A DNA stretch of 64,000 bases, from contig NC_135225.1 of NCBI RefSeq assembly GCF_052324685.1, positions 13,021,704 to 13,085,703 on the forward strand, read 5' to 3'. The notes below the pieces were generated by a model. That model was not told where the DNA came from, did no database searches, and saw nothing but the letters and a program-made list of their open reading frames with translations. The DNA comes from Brachyhypopomus gauderio. Lineage: Eukaryota; Chordata; Actinopteri; Gymnotiformes; Hypopomidae. A program made the position numbers and the translations under genes. This document shows, one piece after another, positions 38,954 to 52,385 of this stretch. Numbering within the stretch: the first letter of the stretch is position 1; each line of letters starts with the position of its first letter.

Positions 38954-41900
38954 ATGTGTTGTGCTATAAGGTGCTGGTGGAGCTTGTCATTCTGTGTTTT
39001 GCTCAGTTCAAAGCAGTTGTTCTGCATCAGTGCCACACACACACACACACACACACACACCATCATATATGCTGCATGCTGCAGTGTGATAAACCTGCTT
39101 CAGTAGAAAGCCAGAAAATGTCGATTTACTGCAAAGAATGTCGCATGTTGACATTAGAATGAATAACCAGATTGAGGAAATCAGGGGTTATTAAAGGTCA
39201 AGAAGTTCTTGCCTGTACTTTTAGATTTCTCCTGCTCTCTGCGGTTGGAGCGGGTTACTGTTGAAGCAGAATTAGCAGTTGTAAGGCAGTTTAGAAATGC
39301 CTGCGGTAGAGATCTCTGTTGTGTAGGCGCAGACTGACTGCACAATGCCACACTGGTTTGCACCATCATTAGCTCGAAAAAGCAAATCAAGTTGGTGTGG
39401 AGAGCCATGTGATTACTGTCCTTATCAAATCATGAGATATTCATTTGGCTGTAATGGAGATCCACAAGGGGTAGATTGGGTGGGGATGGGGGGGGTCATC
39501 ATCTTGGTGGAGAATGAAACGGCGCTCTTGCCGCATTTCCACACGGGCCTGCTTGGCGCGGTACGGTTCGATTCGCGACGATTTGTGAGTGTTTCCATTA
39601 GTACCAGGTACAAGTTTGCCGATACCTTCAGGTACTTTTTTCGTACCTACTCGCTCGAGGTTCTAACCGTTCCAAAGCGGAAAACTTCTGTGATGTGGAG
39701 GAACAGCATGACACTGATTGGCCAGGGAGTGTCGTCACAGGTTGCGTCACAGGAGAGCGACTCCTCCGCTATCGACTCCTCCGCCATCTCGTCCATTGTT
39801 GTACGGTGTTGTGGACGCATACAAATGATGTCACGACACTACAATCTGCGCGCCAACAGCGACTCCACCCACATTGTGGTGTGTGGAAACACAACGCGAC
39901 CGTACCGCTCCGTTGCGAATTGATCCGTATCGAACCGTACCGCGCCAAGCAGGCCCGTGTGGAAATGCGCCATTTGTGTCATTCACCGTTTGAAAGCAGG
40001 ACGCAGAGACGAGAGGGCGGAGCCTGGGAGAGCACGATGAGAGGGCGGAGCTTGGGAGAGCGCGATGAGAGGGCGGAGCCTGGGAGAGCGCGATGAGAGG
40101 ACGGAGCTTGGGAGAGCGCGATGAGAGGGCGGAGCCTGGGAGAGCGCGATGAGAGGGCGGAGCCTGGGAGAGGGCGGAGCCTGGGAGAGCACGATGAGAG
40201 GGCGGAGATCTCTGCCTCTTTAACAAATGTTACAATGTGGAATGCAGCACTTATGATCCAGACACACTGGAAGGACCCAAGAGCAGAGCTGGCCTATACC
40301 TACACACAGATGGCGTGTAAAATGCTAAAACCGACCACAGTCTTCTGCAGCGGTTCCAGACGTCCACATCTGCGTTGTCGCACAAGAGTGTACAAAGCAT
40401 GCACATTTGAAGCTAGGAGACTGGAGGCTTTTCTTTGCCTGTTTCGTAGCTTCATGGTTTTGCTTATTGTGTCTATGCCCCAGCAGACCGATAGCCAGGG
40501 AAGTGAGGACAGGCCTCATTGTTGATGACCTAGATTTCTGCAAAGCTGCTTTAAGACAATATCTGTTAACTCCAGCTCGGTACAGATATAAAACGGAACT
40601 GAACCGATGATCATGTGTTTGCTTCTTCTCGTGGAATTACTGAGATCCTTTTAGATTTGCAGGCATGTCTCTCGCATTCTCATGCTGAATGATGACGGTG
40701 TAAGTTCCGAACCCACAGCTGCCCCTTTCACTGAGACTTTCTACTGAATTCTCAAGATTCAGAATGTAAGAATGGCATGAATTCTAATATGTTTGATTTT
40801 CTGTGGTAATTATTGCGTATCGGAATGCGAGACCTGCGACAAGTGCATCTAAGGCCCGGCGAATGTGGTGCGAAGCTTATGCTGAATGAGCGTATGAACA
40901 TTCCTCAGCGTCCTGTGAAGGGACAGAGTACTTCCACAGTCATTTCAGTGTGTACAGTGGCCAGTCAGCAGAACCTGTCCTCCCACACAAAGAAAAACAT
41001 GTTCTGCTGGTGTTGAAGGTTAGCCAGCGCTGGTTTCTCAAAGCCTGAGGCAGTCTTGAGTGAGTCACTGTTCTGGAATAGTGAGCCCTCTCCATGGGGC
41101 AGAATTTCATGGCATTATGATTTTTGCATCAGTCATACTCTAGCCATTACAGCTGCTGCCTTTATGTGTGCATGATAACATGGGCATCGATGGCGGAGAC
41201 GTCTCCATCAAGAGCTCGGTTCACCAGCCTTTCTCTCGCCTCACGCTCTTCTGTTCTCTCATCATGCCGTCTGAATCGCCGAGTCGGAGACGGGAGCACC
41301 GTGGCCATTCGGGGGGGGGGGGGGGGGGGGGGGGAATAATAACGAATAATGACTTGTGGGTATATGTGGAGCCTGACTCATCCACGGAGATGCTGTCGGA
41401 CGTACAAGATGGACACGGCTGCTCGCAATCGGCACTTTCACACTTGCTTTTTAAAATCGGTTAACGTTTGCTAAACCTCGGGCGGTCAGGGTCACGTGAC
41501 GCTTCCTGGTGTATGGCTGCTTAGACAGAGAGGTGCTGGTTTAACGGTGTATCTTGCAGGATTCCTAATGACAGCAAGTTTGTTAGCGACATGTATGCAA
41601 TCATATAAGTGGAAAACCCAAGAAAAGCCTAGACAAGAGAACAGGGCCACGTTAGCGAGAAAGGCAAGAAAGACTATGGCGACCATGGCGGCCCAGTTCT
41701 ACATACACGCTCTGTGCCGAGCTCGCGAGCGTGCACCAATTACTGAAGCAGATGGATGCAAATCAGACTCCACCTGTGCGTTCCGGAGAGATCTGAATTT
41801 CCCCTCCGCACGGTTGGGGATGCGTGGGGCTCCAACGAGTTCACCACTTCTGCTCGCCATCCAGGTACTCGAAGCGGATGCGCCGGCCACCCACGTTTCA

Positions 41901-42019
41901 ACAGCACCGTCGCCGAGTTGCGTCGAACGCAGTCGGGGCCGGCGTGTGGGAGGCTTGGATGGTGCTGGCAGGGTGGGCTGTGGGGGCTGAAGACCTGCTC
42001 ACGCCATCACGCATCTGCA

Positions 42020-42050
<31 letters not shown>

Positions 42051-45000
42051 TCACTGACTGGGAGCTGGCTTCCAGTGGACCTCTGGGCGCTTTCTGCTAT
42101 TCATAGGACATGTGTTTGCATAATTTAACTCCAGTGTAGATGTTGAACATGTCGGTGAGTATTTGATGGTTCTGGCCTGTGTTCTGTTCCGCTGATGTCT
42201 TGACTAGTCAGAGGCGTGAGACGAGGAGTGTGAGGACACTGTGGGACAGCCCGGGAGACAGTAATAGGCCCGTTGGCACAGACGTCGGGAGACATTCCTC
42301 TGGGACTGCGTGCACTTTTTCTTTCGTTTTTTTCCACTTGAAGACGAAGTGTGCTCACAAGGGAGAGCAAGAGAACGGACGGTTCCAGCAAGAGGAAGGA
42401 AAAGAGTTCTTTCTCAAAACATTAGCGCTGCAGCTGAGCCCTAGCTTGCTAGTCTGCCAGATGCCTCTTGGGACATGTAGTCCACAGCTGTACTGTGAGA
42501 GTGAGTGTTGATTTAAAGGTGTTTTCTCTCTGCTTCACTTCAGCATCCACCTGTAGAAGGTGGTGGTCCTCTAGATGTTTACAGGTCAGGAAAAGGGTGT
42601 AATCGGAGGCTACCGAGTCACAGGGGAGCAGCGGATGTATCCGTGACGACGAGGGCTAATGGCAGGAACACTGGAGTCACAGATCAGTGCAGACGGCCTT
42701 GTTGGCGTTCAGCTCTCCAAGGCCTCCCACACACGGGGAACGTTCAATACATTCACTGAAAACAAGTTTGAGTGTTTGGCTTTTTGTTGTGGAAGAGGCT
42801 TTTTGTCCCTCTCTGTCATCCTGCGATGGTTAAACGATTTGCAGTCTGAACTGGATTATTTGTTCAGGAATTGGTGCACAATACCTTATTTGCCATTGTA
42901 TGTCATTCATAATTTTGTTTGATAGATCCTCGTGGACGTTATGGCTTTAGCCTCACTGGGCTGAGGGTTTACAAGCACCTTCATTCCTGGCCTCTCTGGA
43001 GAAACTGAGTGTTCATTTGCACCTTAGGAATGAGTAGGTTTGGGTGATGTGTGCCTGTCAGGTCCGATAGGTTTGAGTGACATGTGCCTGTCAGGCCTGG
43101 TAGGTTTGAGTGATTTGTGCCTGTCAGGCCTGGTGGGTTTGAGTTACATGTGCCTGTCAGGCCTGGTTTGCAGGTTTGTGAGCTTTTGATAGAGGTTAAT
43201 TGGAACCCGTAACATTTCCAACGTGCTCTGCACTTCACAGAGCTTTAAGTGCATTTCAGTAATTGCTGAAACATTTGAGTCATCCATCTGAACGCATTAA
43301 CCAGGGGCCTGCGCTTCCTTGCAAATGCCAGGAGATGAATATTCATGGCGTCGGTGTGTACACGTGTTATTGTGATGTCAGCAACAGCCCTCTGCCAGTT
43401 TTCTGCCGCATGAGTAACCCTGAGGCTTGAAACTTGAACCTCCGTATACCTGTCAGCCACAAAAGGAGAACCACCTGCGTGTTGTCAGGTAGGTCCCGAT
43501 CGTGCTGGATCCGCTCTGAGCCATCGAGGCGTGGACCTCACAAGACCTCAGAAGCTGTCTTGTGGTGTCCGGTGCCAAGATTTTTAAGGGTTCTCCACTA
43601 AACTACCGCAGATGAGGCAAAACATCAGACATGCTTGTCAAGAGTGAGCTAAAAGATTAGTCGAATAATAACTGGCCCTGTAGCCAGCAATCGCTCTAGA
43701 TGTGCTACATGTACGTTTATTAACGCGGCCACTAAAACAAGTGGCACAAAAGGATCAATCACCCATTCTTCTTCATGGATTACTGCAGGAGATGTCTACT
43801 GTATTATTTGCAAGAGATGTAATCAGTTCTACATCAAAGAAACCGAGAGGGTTTCTTTGGACCATCAGAATAACACCATTGGACCATCAGAATTAAGGAA
43901 TTGTAATTTCCAGAAGGCACAATGCCACAAGGCATTTTAATACTAATGGACATTGCTTTAAACGACACGTTTATTTGAATTGCCCGTTGTTGCTATGGCA
44001 GCAATGAAATTGGAAAACCGTGCTCATAAAAAAAAATAATAATAAAGTTCGCTTGCTGAACTTTAGAACCCCAAGTTCTAATGTTATGATTTAAACATCA
44101 TCATTACATTATAATTTAAATATCTGCTTTTCTATATAAACTGGTTCCACCTCTGAGACCTTCAGAAGCATTTTGCTGGCACAACCGATAAGGGACCTCA
44201 GTCTGAAGTGCCATTGTTCTATGGAAACATACTTCAGTGCAGTTTTGACTACCTCTATATTGGGGTCTATTGGGGTCTGCACAAATCCACATGGCTCATA
44301 TAGGAAATTCAGATCTCATATTGTCATTGCAAACTGCACATCGCCACTGCTGTACTTTAATATTTATGAGCTCTGGGGCGCCCCCTATTGGCCTGGGGCC
44401 CCAAGCGCTTGTTTGCATTGCCTGGTGCCTAGCAGCACCACTATCTCTACACCCCCCCCCCCCCCCCCCCCCCCAACCATACATAAATATATACTACCAG
44501 TCAAAGGTTTGGACACACCTCACTAAATGCATATTCTTAATAGTAAAAAAAGAGATATTTTAATTTAGAAGATAACAGGGAAAGGGTTATATATGAACTC
44601 ATTCTCAGCACACGCCACACACAATTTTAAATGCACCCTCAGCAAACACTTTTATTTCATTATTTCAGAACTTTAGTCCTTCACTCTACAAGTGCTCTGC
44701 ATATGTGAGAATGTCTTCAGGACTGATGGAGAAGCATCATAGGTGCTGCTTCATGAAGCTGGTAGGCTAGTTACTTCAAAGTAACTATGTATACACTCAC
44801 CAGCCACTTTGTTGTCCAACTGCTCATTAACACAAATGTCAATTCAGCCAATCACATGGCAGCAGCTCAATGCATTTAGGTATGTAGACATGGCCAAGAC
44901 AATCTGCTGCAGTTCAAACCGAGCATCAGAATGGGGATGAAAGGTGATTTAAATGACTTTGAACGTGGCATGGTTGTTTGTGCCAGACAGGCTTGTCTGA

Positions 45001-48000
45001 GGATTTCAGAAACTGCCGATCTACTGGGATTTTCACACACAACCATCTCTTGGAGCAGGGCTATTCAACTATATTTTTCTGCGGGCCAGATTTGGCAGAG
45101 CGCTCTGACCTGTAGGCCAGACAATTTTTAGACCTGTGGGCCAGACAATTTTTTGATGAGGGGGGGCTTAATTTGTTGACGGGGGTGGGAGTAACACTCG
45201 TGCCGCATAGTGACACAACATGCCGTAAAGCGCCACACAGTGTCGTAAAATGTTGCAAATAAAATGTTATTTATTTTTACGGCGGTTTATCAAATATTTA
45301 TTATTATTTATGGGGAGATGGGCCGCGTACAAATTCATTAAAGGGCCGGTTCTGGCCCGCGGGCCGCCAGTTGAATAGCCCTGTCTTAGAGTTTACAGTT
45401 ACACCGGGTGCCACTCCTGTCAACTAAGAACAGGAAACTGAGGCTACAATTCACACAGGCTCACCAATATCGGACAATAGAAGATTGGAAAAACGTTTCC
45501 TGGTCTGATGAGTTTCGATTTCAGCTGCAACATTCGGTTGGTAGGGTCAGAATTTGCCGTCAACAACATGAAAGCATGGGTCCATCCTGCCTTGTATCAA
45601 TGGTTCTGGCTGGTGGTGGTGGTGCAGTGGTGTGGGGGATATTTTCCTGGCACTTTGGGCCCATTAATACCAATTGAGCATCGTGTCAACGCCACAGCCT
45701 ACTTGAGTGTTGTTGCTGACCATGTCCATCCTTTTATGACCAGTGTACCCATCTTCTGATGGCTACTAATCTCAGACTGGTTTCTTGAACACGACCATGA
45801 GTTCACTGTACTCAAATGGCCTCCACAGTCACCAGATCTCAATCCACTAGAACACCTTTGGGATGTGGTGGAACGGGAGATTCACATCATGGATGTGCAG
45901 CCAACATATATGAGGCAGCACCTATATATATTAATCATATATATACATATTATAATATTAATATATTTGAGAGTGAGAAGGAAAGTGGAGAGATATAGAT
46001 ATAAATAAAATGTGTGCTTCATTTTCTTAGCCCTGTTTTACCCTTTTGCCCTTCTCCCAGAGGGTTTGTGTGTGGGAGGGCTGTTACTTCAGTGTAGCAT
46101 TTCCACTGTTCCCAGGTTTGCCATCTTCTGGACGTTGTTGCATGTGTCTGAGTCGCTCCTCCAGTTTCAGGGTCACAGCCCCATGTGCCCCTGTCACTGC
46201 TTAGCATAACCAAACTGATCCTGCAGTTGTGTAAAACATTTATCAAATGTATCCAGTAGAAAAGCAGAAAAGAAATTTTTATAGTGCAAATGGGTGATTG
46301 TGTAAATGAACTGAAATGTAACGTGATGAAGAATGGAAGGGAATACAGCCTATTGAGTGCTGGGCTTGCTCAGATAAAGATTGCTGTTCTTGGCTATTCT
46401 TGCATCAAATACCTCCATGGTGTATCAGTATGGTGCCATGTGTTTATCCTGACATGTTTTTTGCACTCCTGGACTCGGCCCTCCTCTCACACTCCGTCCC
46501 CTCCCGACGCTGCTGGTCGTTTTGTCATCCCAAAGTCCCATCCTACCTCCCATGGTCTGGGTCTGGGTCCGGGTCCGGGTGCCCTCCATGGCAGACAGCT
46601 GCTCACCTCACCTGCTTCAGGGTGCTGGTGCACTTAACCCATGCGAAAGCTCCTGTGAGGACCCTGCACTCACCTGCCAGCACCTTCTGCCATTTCTTCT
46701 GTTTCTTCCTGTTGTGTGGGAGCACTCCTGAGTCCTGATAATTTACACTTTAGGCGTTTCTTCTGTTGGGGCTCTGATGGGATAGAAGGTCTTGTCCAGG
46801 CCTCAAGAACCTGTGCTGGGTTTCGGCTTGTTGGCTTGAAATCGTCTGGGAGTCTTAACCGCCTGCTTGGGGGATGCACTAGAGTTTTGAAAAGGAAATG
46901 TAAATGTTCTTTTTTTTTGGATGGCTCTCCGAGTCTCTTTGAAAGCCTGACTCTAAAAATCGTTTTCCCACGTATTAAGCAGCTGCCGTTCCTGAAGTTG
47001 TGGGGGGAATGAATTTCTTCAACAGCCTCTTACTGAATGCAAAAGCTGACAAAGAGACTTTTTCTTTACCATGTGATACTCGGGCTTCCTCTGCTGAGGT
47101 TTTCTGAAAAGCACTACATACATAAGTTATTAGGTCGCATAAAGTCGCTTTCTAATAAGCTGATTTGCAGTCTATATCGCCCCGGTGTTTTCTCTGTGTG
47201 TAGTAACAGATACCAGCAATGGTGTGCAGCAGTGTTTCTAAGCAATCGTATAAAGCTTCAGTGGTTCAGGATTTACCCTTCACCCGCCCAGACATGCATG
47301 ATTGGACTCCTAGGCTGTTTTCCCAACCATAACTTGAGGTAGGGGTGTAGGAACAGCGGTTCTGACCCACTCCCCTCCTGCCACTCTTGAAAGAAGCTCT
47401 ATTCTGTTTTCACAGACTTGTAAAGGGTCTAGTTCTGCATTCTGTAAGCCAGCGAGTTACTGGACCGCCTCGGCATCGCACTGTTTAGCACCGGTTCTTA
47501 TAATAAGACACTCATGAGTTGTAGCCGGTGCTTCAGAGTCAGAGGAAATACCTAACTAGACATTAACTAGAGTGCAACTGAAAACATTAAAGTAATTATT
47601 GTGAATTATCATGCAGACGTTCTGTGTTCTAGTTTTGAGATGTAGCCACTGCTAAGAGCATAGTTGATGTAGTGTCATGACCTGGCGTAACCATTATGTG
47701 ATAATTATTGTGATCATTGTGTTTTTAACACCACCACACTGTTTCTAAGGCACCACACTGTTTTCTGTCTCCTCACCCTTCTCTTCAGTCTGATCTCCTC
47801 ACCCCTCTGTTCAGTCTGATCTCCTCACCCTTCTCTTCAGTCTGATCTCCTCACCCCTCACTTCAGTCTGATCTCCTCACCCCTCTGTTCAGTCTGATCT
47901 CCTCACCCCTCTGTTCAGTCTGATCCCCTCACCCCTCACTTCAGTCTGATCCCCTCACCCCTCACTTCAGTCTGATCCCCTCACCCCTCACTTCAGTCTG

Positions 48001-51000
48001 ATCTCCTCACCCCTCACTTCAGTCTGATCCCCTCACCCTTCTCTTCAGTCTGATCTCCTCACCCCTCACTTCAGTCTGATCCCCTCACCCCTCACTTCAG
48101 TCTGATCTCCTCACCCCTCACTTCAGTCTGATCCCCTCACCCCTCACTTCAGTCTGATCCCCTCACCCCTCACTTCAGTCTGATCCCCTCACCCCTCACT
48201 TCAGTCTGATCCCCTCACCCCTCTGTTCAGTCTGATCCCCTCACCCCTCTGTTCAGTCTGATCCCCTCACCCCTCTGTTCAGTCTGATCCCCTCACCCCT
48301 CTGTTCAGTCTGATCCCCTCACCCCTCTGTTCAGTCTGATCCCCTCACCCCTCTGTTCAGTCTGATCTCCTCACCCCTCACTTCAGTCTGATCCCCTCAC
48401 CCTTCTCTTCAGTCTGATCTCCTCACCCCTCACTTCAGTCTGATCCCCTCACCCCTCTGTTCAGTCTGATCTCCTCACCCCTCACTTCAGTCTGATCCCC
48501 TCACCCCTCACTTCAGTCTGATCCCCTCACCCTTCTCTTCAGTCTGATCCCCTCACCCCTCTGTTCAGTCTGATCCCCTCACCCCTCTGTTCAGTCGGAT
48601 CCCCTCACCCCTCTGTTCAGTCTGATCCCCTCACCCTTCTCTTCAGTCTGATCTCCTCACCCCTCACTTCAGTCTGATCCCCTCACCCCTCACTTCAGTC
48701 TGATCTCCTCACCCCTCACTTCAGTCTGATCCCCTCACCCCTCACTTCAGTCTGATCCCCTCACCCCTCACTTCAGTCTGATCCCCTCACCCCTCTGTTC
48801 AGTCTGATCCCCTCACCCCTCTGTTCAGTCTGATCCCCTCACCCCTCTGTTCAGTCTGATCCCCTCACCCCTCTGTTCAGTCTGATCCCCTCACCCCTCT
48901 GTTCAGTCTGATCTCCTCACCCCTCACTTCAGTCTGATCCCCTCACCCTTCTCTTCAGTCTGATCTCCTCACCCCTCACTTCAGTCTGATCCCCTCACCC
49001 CTCACTTCAGTCTGATCCCCTCACCCCTCACTTCAGTCTGATCCCCTCACCCCTCTGTTCAGTCTGATCCCCTCACCCCTCTGTTCAGTCTGATCCCCTC
49101 ACCCCTCTGTTCAGTCTGATCCCCTCACCCCTCTGTTCAGTCTGATCCCCTCACCCCTCTGTTCAGTCTGATCTCCTCACCCCTCACTTCAGTCTGATCT
49201 CCTCACCCCTCACTTCAGTCTGATCCCCTCACCCTTCTCTTCAGTCTGATCCCCTCACCCCTCTGTTCAGTCTGATCCCCTCACCCCTCTGTTCAGTCGG
49301 ATCCCCTCACCCCTCTGTTCAGTCTGATCTCCTCACCCCTCTGTTCAGTCGGATCCCCTCACCCCTCTGTTCAGTCGGATCCCCTCACCCCTCTGTTCAG
49401 TCGGATCCCCTCACCCCTCTGTTCAGTCGGATCCCCTCACCCCTCTGTTCAGTCGGATCCCCTCACCCCTCTGTTCAGTCGGATCCCCTCACCCCTCTGT
49501 TCAGTCGGATCCCCTCACCCCTCTGTTCAGTCGGATCCCCTCACCCCTCTGTTCAGTCGGATCCCCTCACCCCTCTGTTCAGTCGGATCCCCTCACCCCT
49601 CTGTTCAGTCGGATCCCCTCACCCCTCTGTTCAGTCGGATCCCCTCACCCCTCTGTTCAGTCGGATCCCCTCACCCCTCTGTTCAGTCGGATCCCCTCAC
49701 CCTCTGTTCAGTCTGATCCCCTCACCCTCTGTTCAGTCTGATCCCCTCACCCCTCTGTTCAGTCTGATCCCCTCACCCCTCTGTTCAGTCTGATCCCCTC
49801 ACCCCTCTGTTCAGTCTGATCCCCTCACCCCTCACTTCAGTCTGATCTCTTCACCCCTCACTTCAGTCTGATCTCCTCACCCCTCACTTCAGTCTGATCC
49901 CCTCGCCCCTCTGTTCAGTCTGATCCCCTCGCCCCTCTGTTCAGTCTGATCTCCTCGCCCCTCTGTTCAGTCTGATCTCCTCACCCCTCTGTTCAGTCTG
50001 ATCTCCTCACCCCTCACTTCAGTCTGATCTCCTCACCCCTCACTTCAGTCTGATCCCCTCACCCCTCTGTTCAGTCTGATCCCCTCACCCCTCACTTCAG
50101 TCTGATCTCCTCACCCCTCTGTTCAGTCTGATCTCCTCACTTCAGTCTGATCCCCTCATTTCAGTCTGATCTCCTCACCCCTCTGTTCAGTCGGATCCCC
50201 TCACTTCAGTCTGATCTCCTCACCCCTCTGTTCAGTCTGATCTCCGTATCTCTCTGTTGAGTCTGACCTCCTTACCTTTCTGTCTGATTTCCATGCCATT
50301 TTGATTTGCAGGTAGTAAGGCAGCAAGGTGAGATGATTGTTCCTAGCCTGCCTGAAAACCATTTTTATGGTCAGTAGCATTAATTTCTCCCTTTGTGGAA
50401 GGAGTGTGAAAGCCTTCATGTTCCCCACGCTGCCTCTGGGTTCTGATCCATGGCGTTACGTGCCGGTCCTGCTGAGACCGCCAGCAGATGTTTGTCCTTG
50501 TTGCCTTTGACCAGTCACCTACGCTGTCACTTAGGCGCTGTTGCCTTTGACCAATCACCTTCACTGGCACTGTGGCGTGGCTGCCGAGGCCAGCCATCTG
50601 CCAGGTGCGTGTCATGTTGAGAGAATCCATTGCGACATCTGCTATTGTTTGTGGGTGTGTGATTTTCTTTGTCGTAGATCTGTTATGGTGATGGGCTCTG
50701 GGCTCTGAGGCTTTGGGGCTCTGGGGTGTGTGAAGGTTCCCACTGTGTGCAGTGTGGGCCTCGTCATTAGGGCCGTGTTGATGAGCTGTGTGCACCTTTG
50801 CCATATTGCAGTAAATGTGACAGGAAATGTAATGATTAATGACTTACATGTTTAGATGCATTATGTTGTTATTTTAACATATATGTGTATAGAATAACAT
50901 CTTCTGAAGAAAAGTTGATACTGACACTGGATGTTGAGATATATAAACGGAATATACAGCAATTTTTGATTTTAGGATGTGAAAACAAGGACTGCACAGG

Positions 51001-52337
51001 ACAGAAATGGCATTAATAATAACTTCAGTACACAAGGCCATGGTGTGTTCTGGGATGTTCTAATGGATCGGTCCTTCTATTGTCCAAGGATAACGCTAAA
51101 TTAGGATGGGGAAGTTTGTTTGTTTATTTTACATTTTACAGTTATATTATAGGTAACAAGGGCTCCGAGACCCACGTATGAAGGGTTATGCTCTAAAATG
51201 TACTAATTCAATGATCAGCTGGACTTGAACATACTGAGGTTAAGTCACAAATGGTCTGTAAATTGTGGCCGACGTCTCCTTCCCTGTAGCTTTACAGGAG
51301 ACTTACCGCGGTAAATATGTAAACAAAGAGCTGTTAGCTCCCTCGTCTCTGGCCTCCTGACGCTGTCCTGCTTTAGGAGGAAGGGGGCGCTCATGAGCTA
51401 ACGAGCCGCTGTCAGGTGCGCCTCGTTGCGGTCACTGCTGGGGTCGGTGCTGTCCTGTCCAGGTTTAAAGATTAGCCGATTTAGCCAGACAAATTGACAG
51501 GCACAGACCATGTACAGAATTTCTACAGCAGTAGATCCAGGATTGAGAAATGACCGAAAAGAACCAATCATGGTCAGCTCGAATAATCACGAAGGTGATC
51601 GTGGATGAAAATTGTAACAGACCTACAAGTGAGATGGCTGATTTATTATAAATTAGTATCCGCTGAGTGTCTGCTGATGTGATGCATATTCTGCTTGTGT
51701 TCACTGAGTAACAGTAACTTTCCTCAGTCTACTACATAACTGCGCTGTGGAACTGCGAACCACTTGGACAGCAGGTGTGTGTGTGTGTGTGTGTGTGTGT
51801 ATGTTTGTGTTTGTGTTTTTTGTTTGTGTGGGGCTACTGTTGAGGTGAATGAGGATGTGACAGTCCAGGACTCTACATACACACACAGTGAAACACACGG
51901 TGAGAAAGCTGCTCCTGTCCTGTCTGTTCTGGAGCAGACAGCTCATCACCTTTGACAACTGCTCAGAAATGAGGTTTAGTCTCTCCGAATTCCATCTGAC
52001 CAGTGTCTCCCTCCCCCCTCCCTCCCTCCCTCGTGAGTGTGAATCTAAAACCTCTGCCCATTCTTGACTGCCATTTAAAGAACAACATGGGCTTCTGTTT
52101 CACCATGTCTGCTTGTGTCCTCCCTAGTGTATGGTTTTGTGGAGGTTTTAGTGTTTTGTGTGTCGGAGCAGAACCCCTATGGGAGACACACGTGATGTTG
52201 ACAGTGTTATCAGTGAAAGATGTATGTGTGTGTGTGTGTGTGTGTGTCTGCTTGCACTCATGCGTATGTTTTTGTAGAAGGCTGTGTTCAGCCCTCAGTT
52301 CCCTCACCCTGCAGTCACACGAAAGCATAGGGGTTTG

Positions 52338-52385
<48 letters not shown>

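Noticed and set aside
41690-41990. GC-rich block with open frames on both strands (one reads [12 protein letters not shown] on the minus strand)
   Set aside because: The peptide is short, followed by a stop, and I could not connect it to a family or to splice sites.
47780-50265. CRISPR-like regular repeat spacing
   Set aside because: Units are directly tandem with no spacers, in a vertebrate intron.
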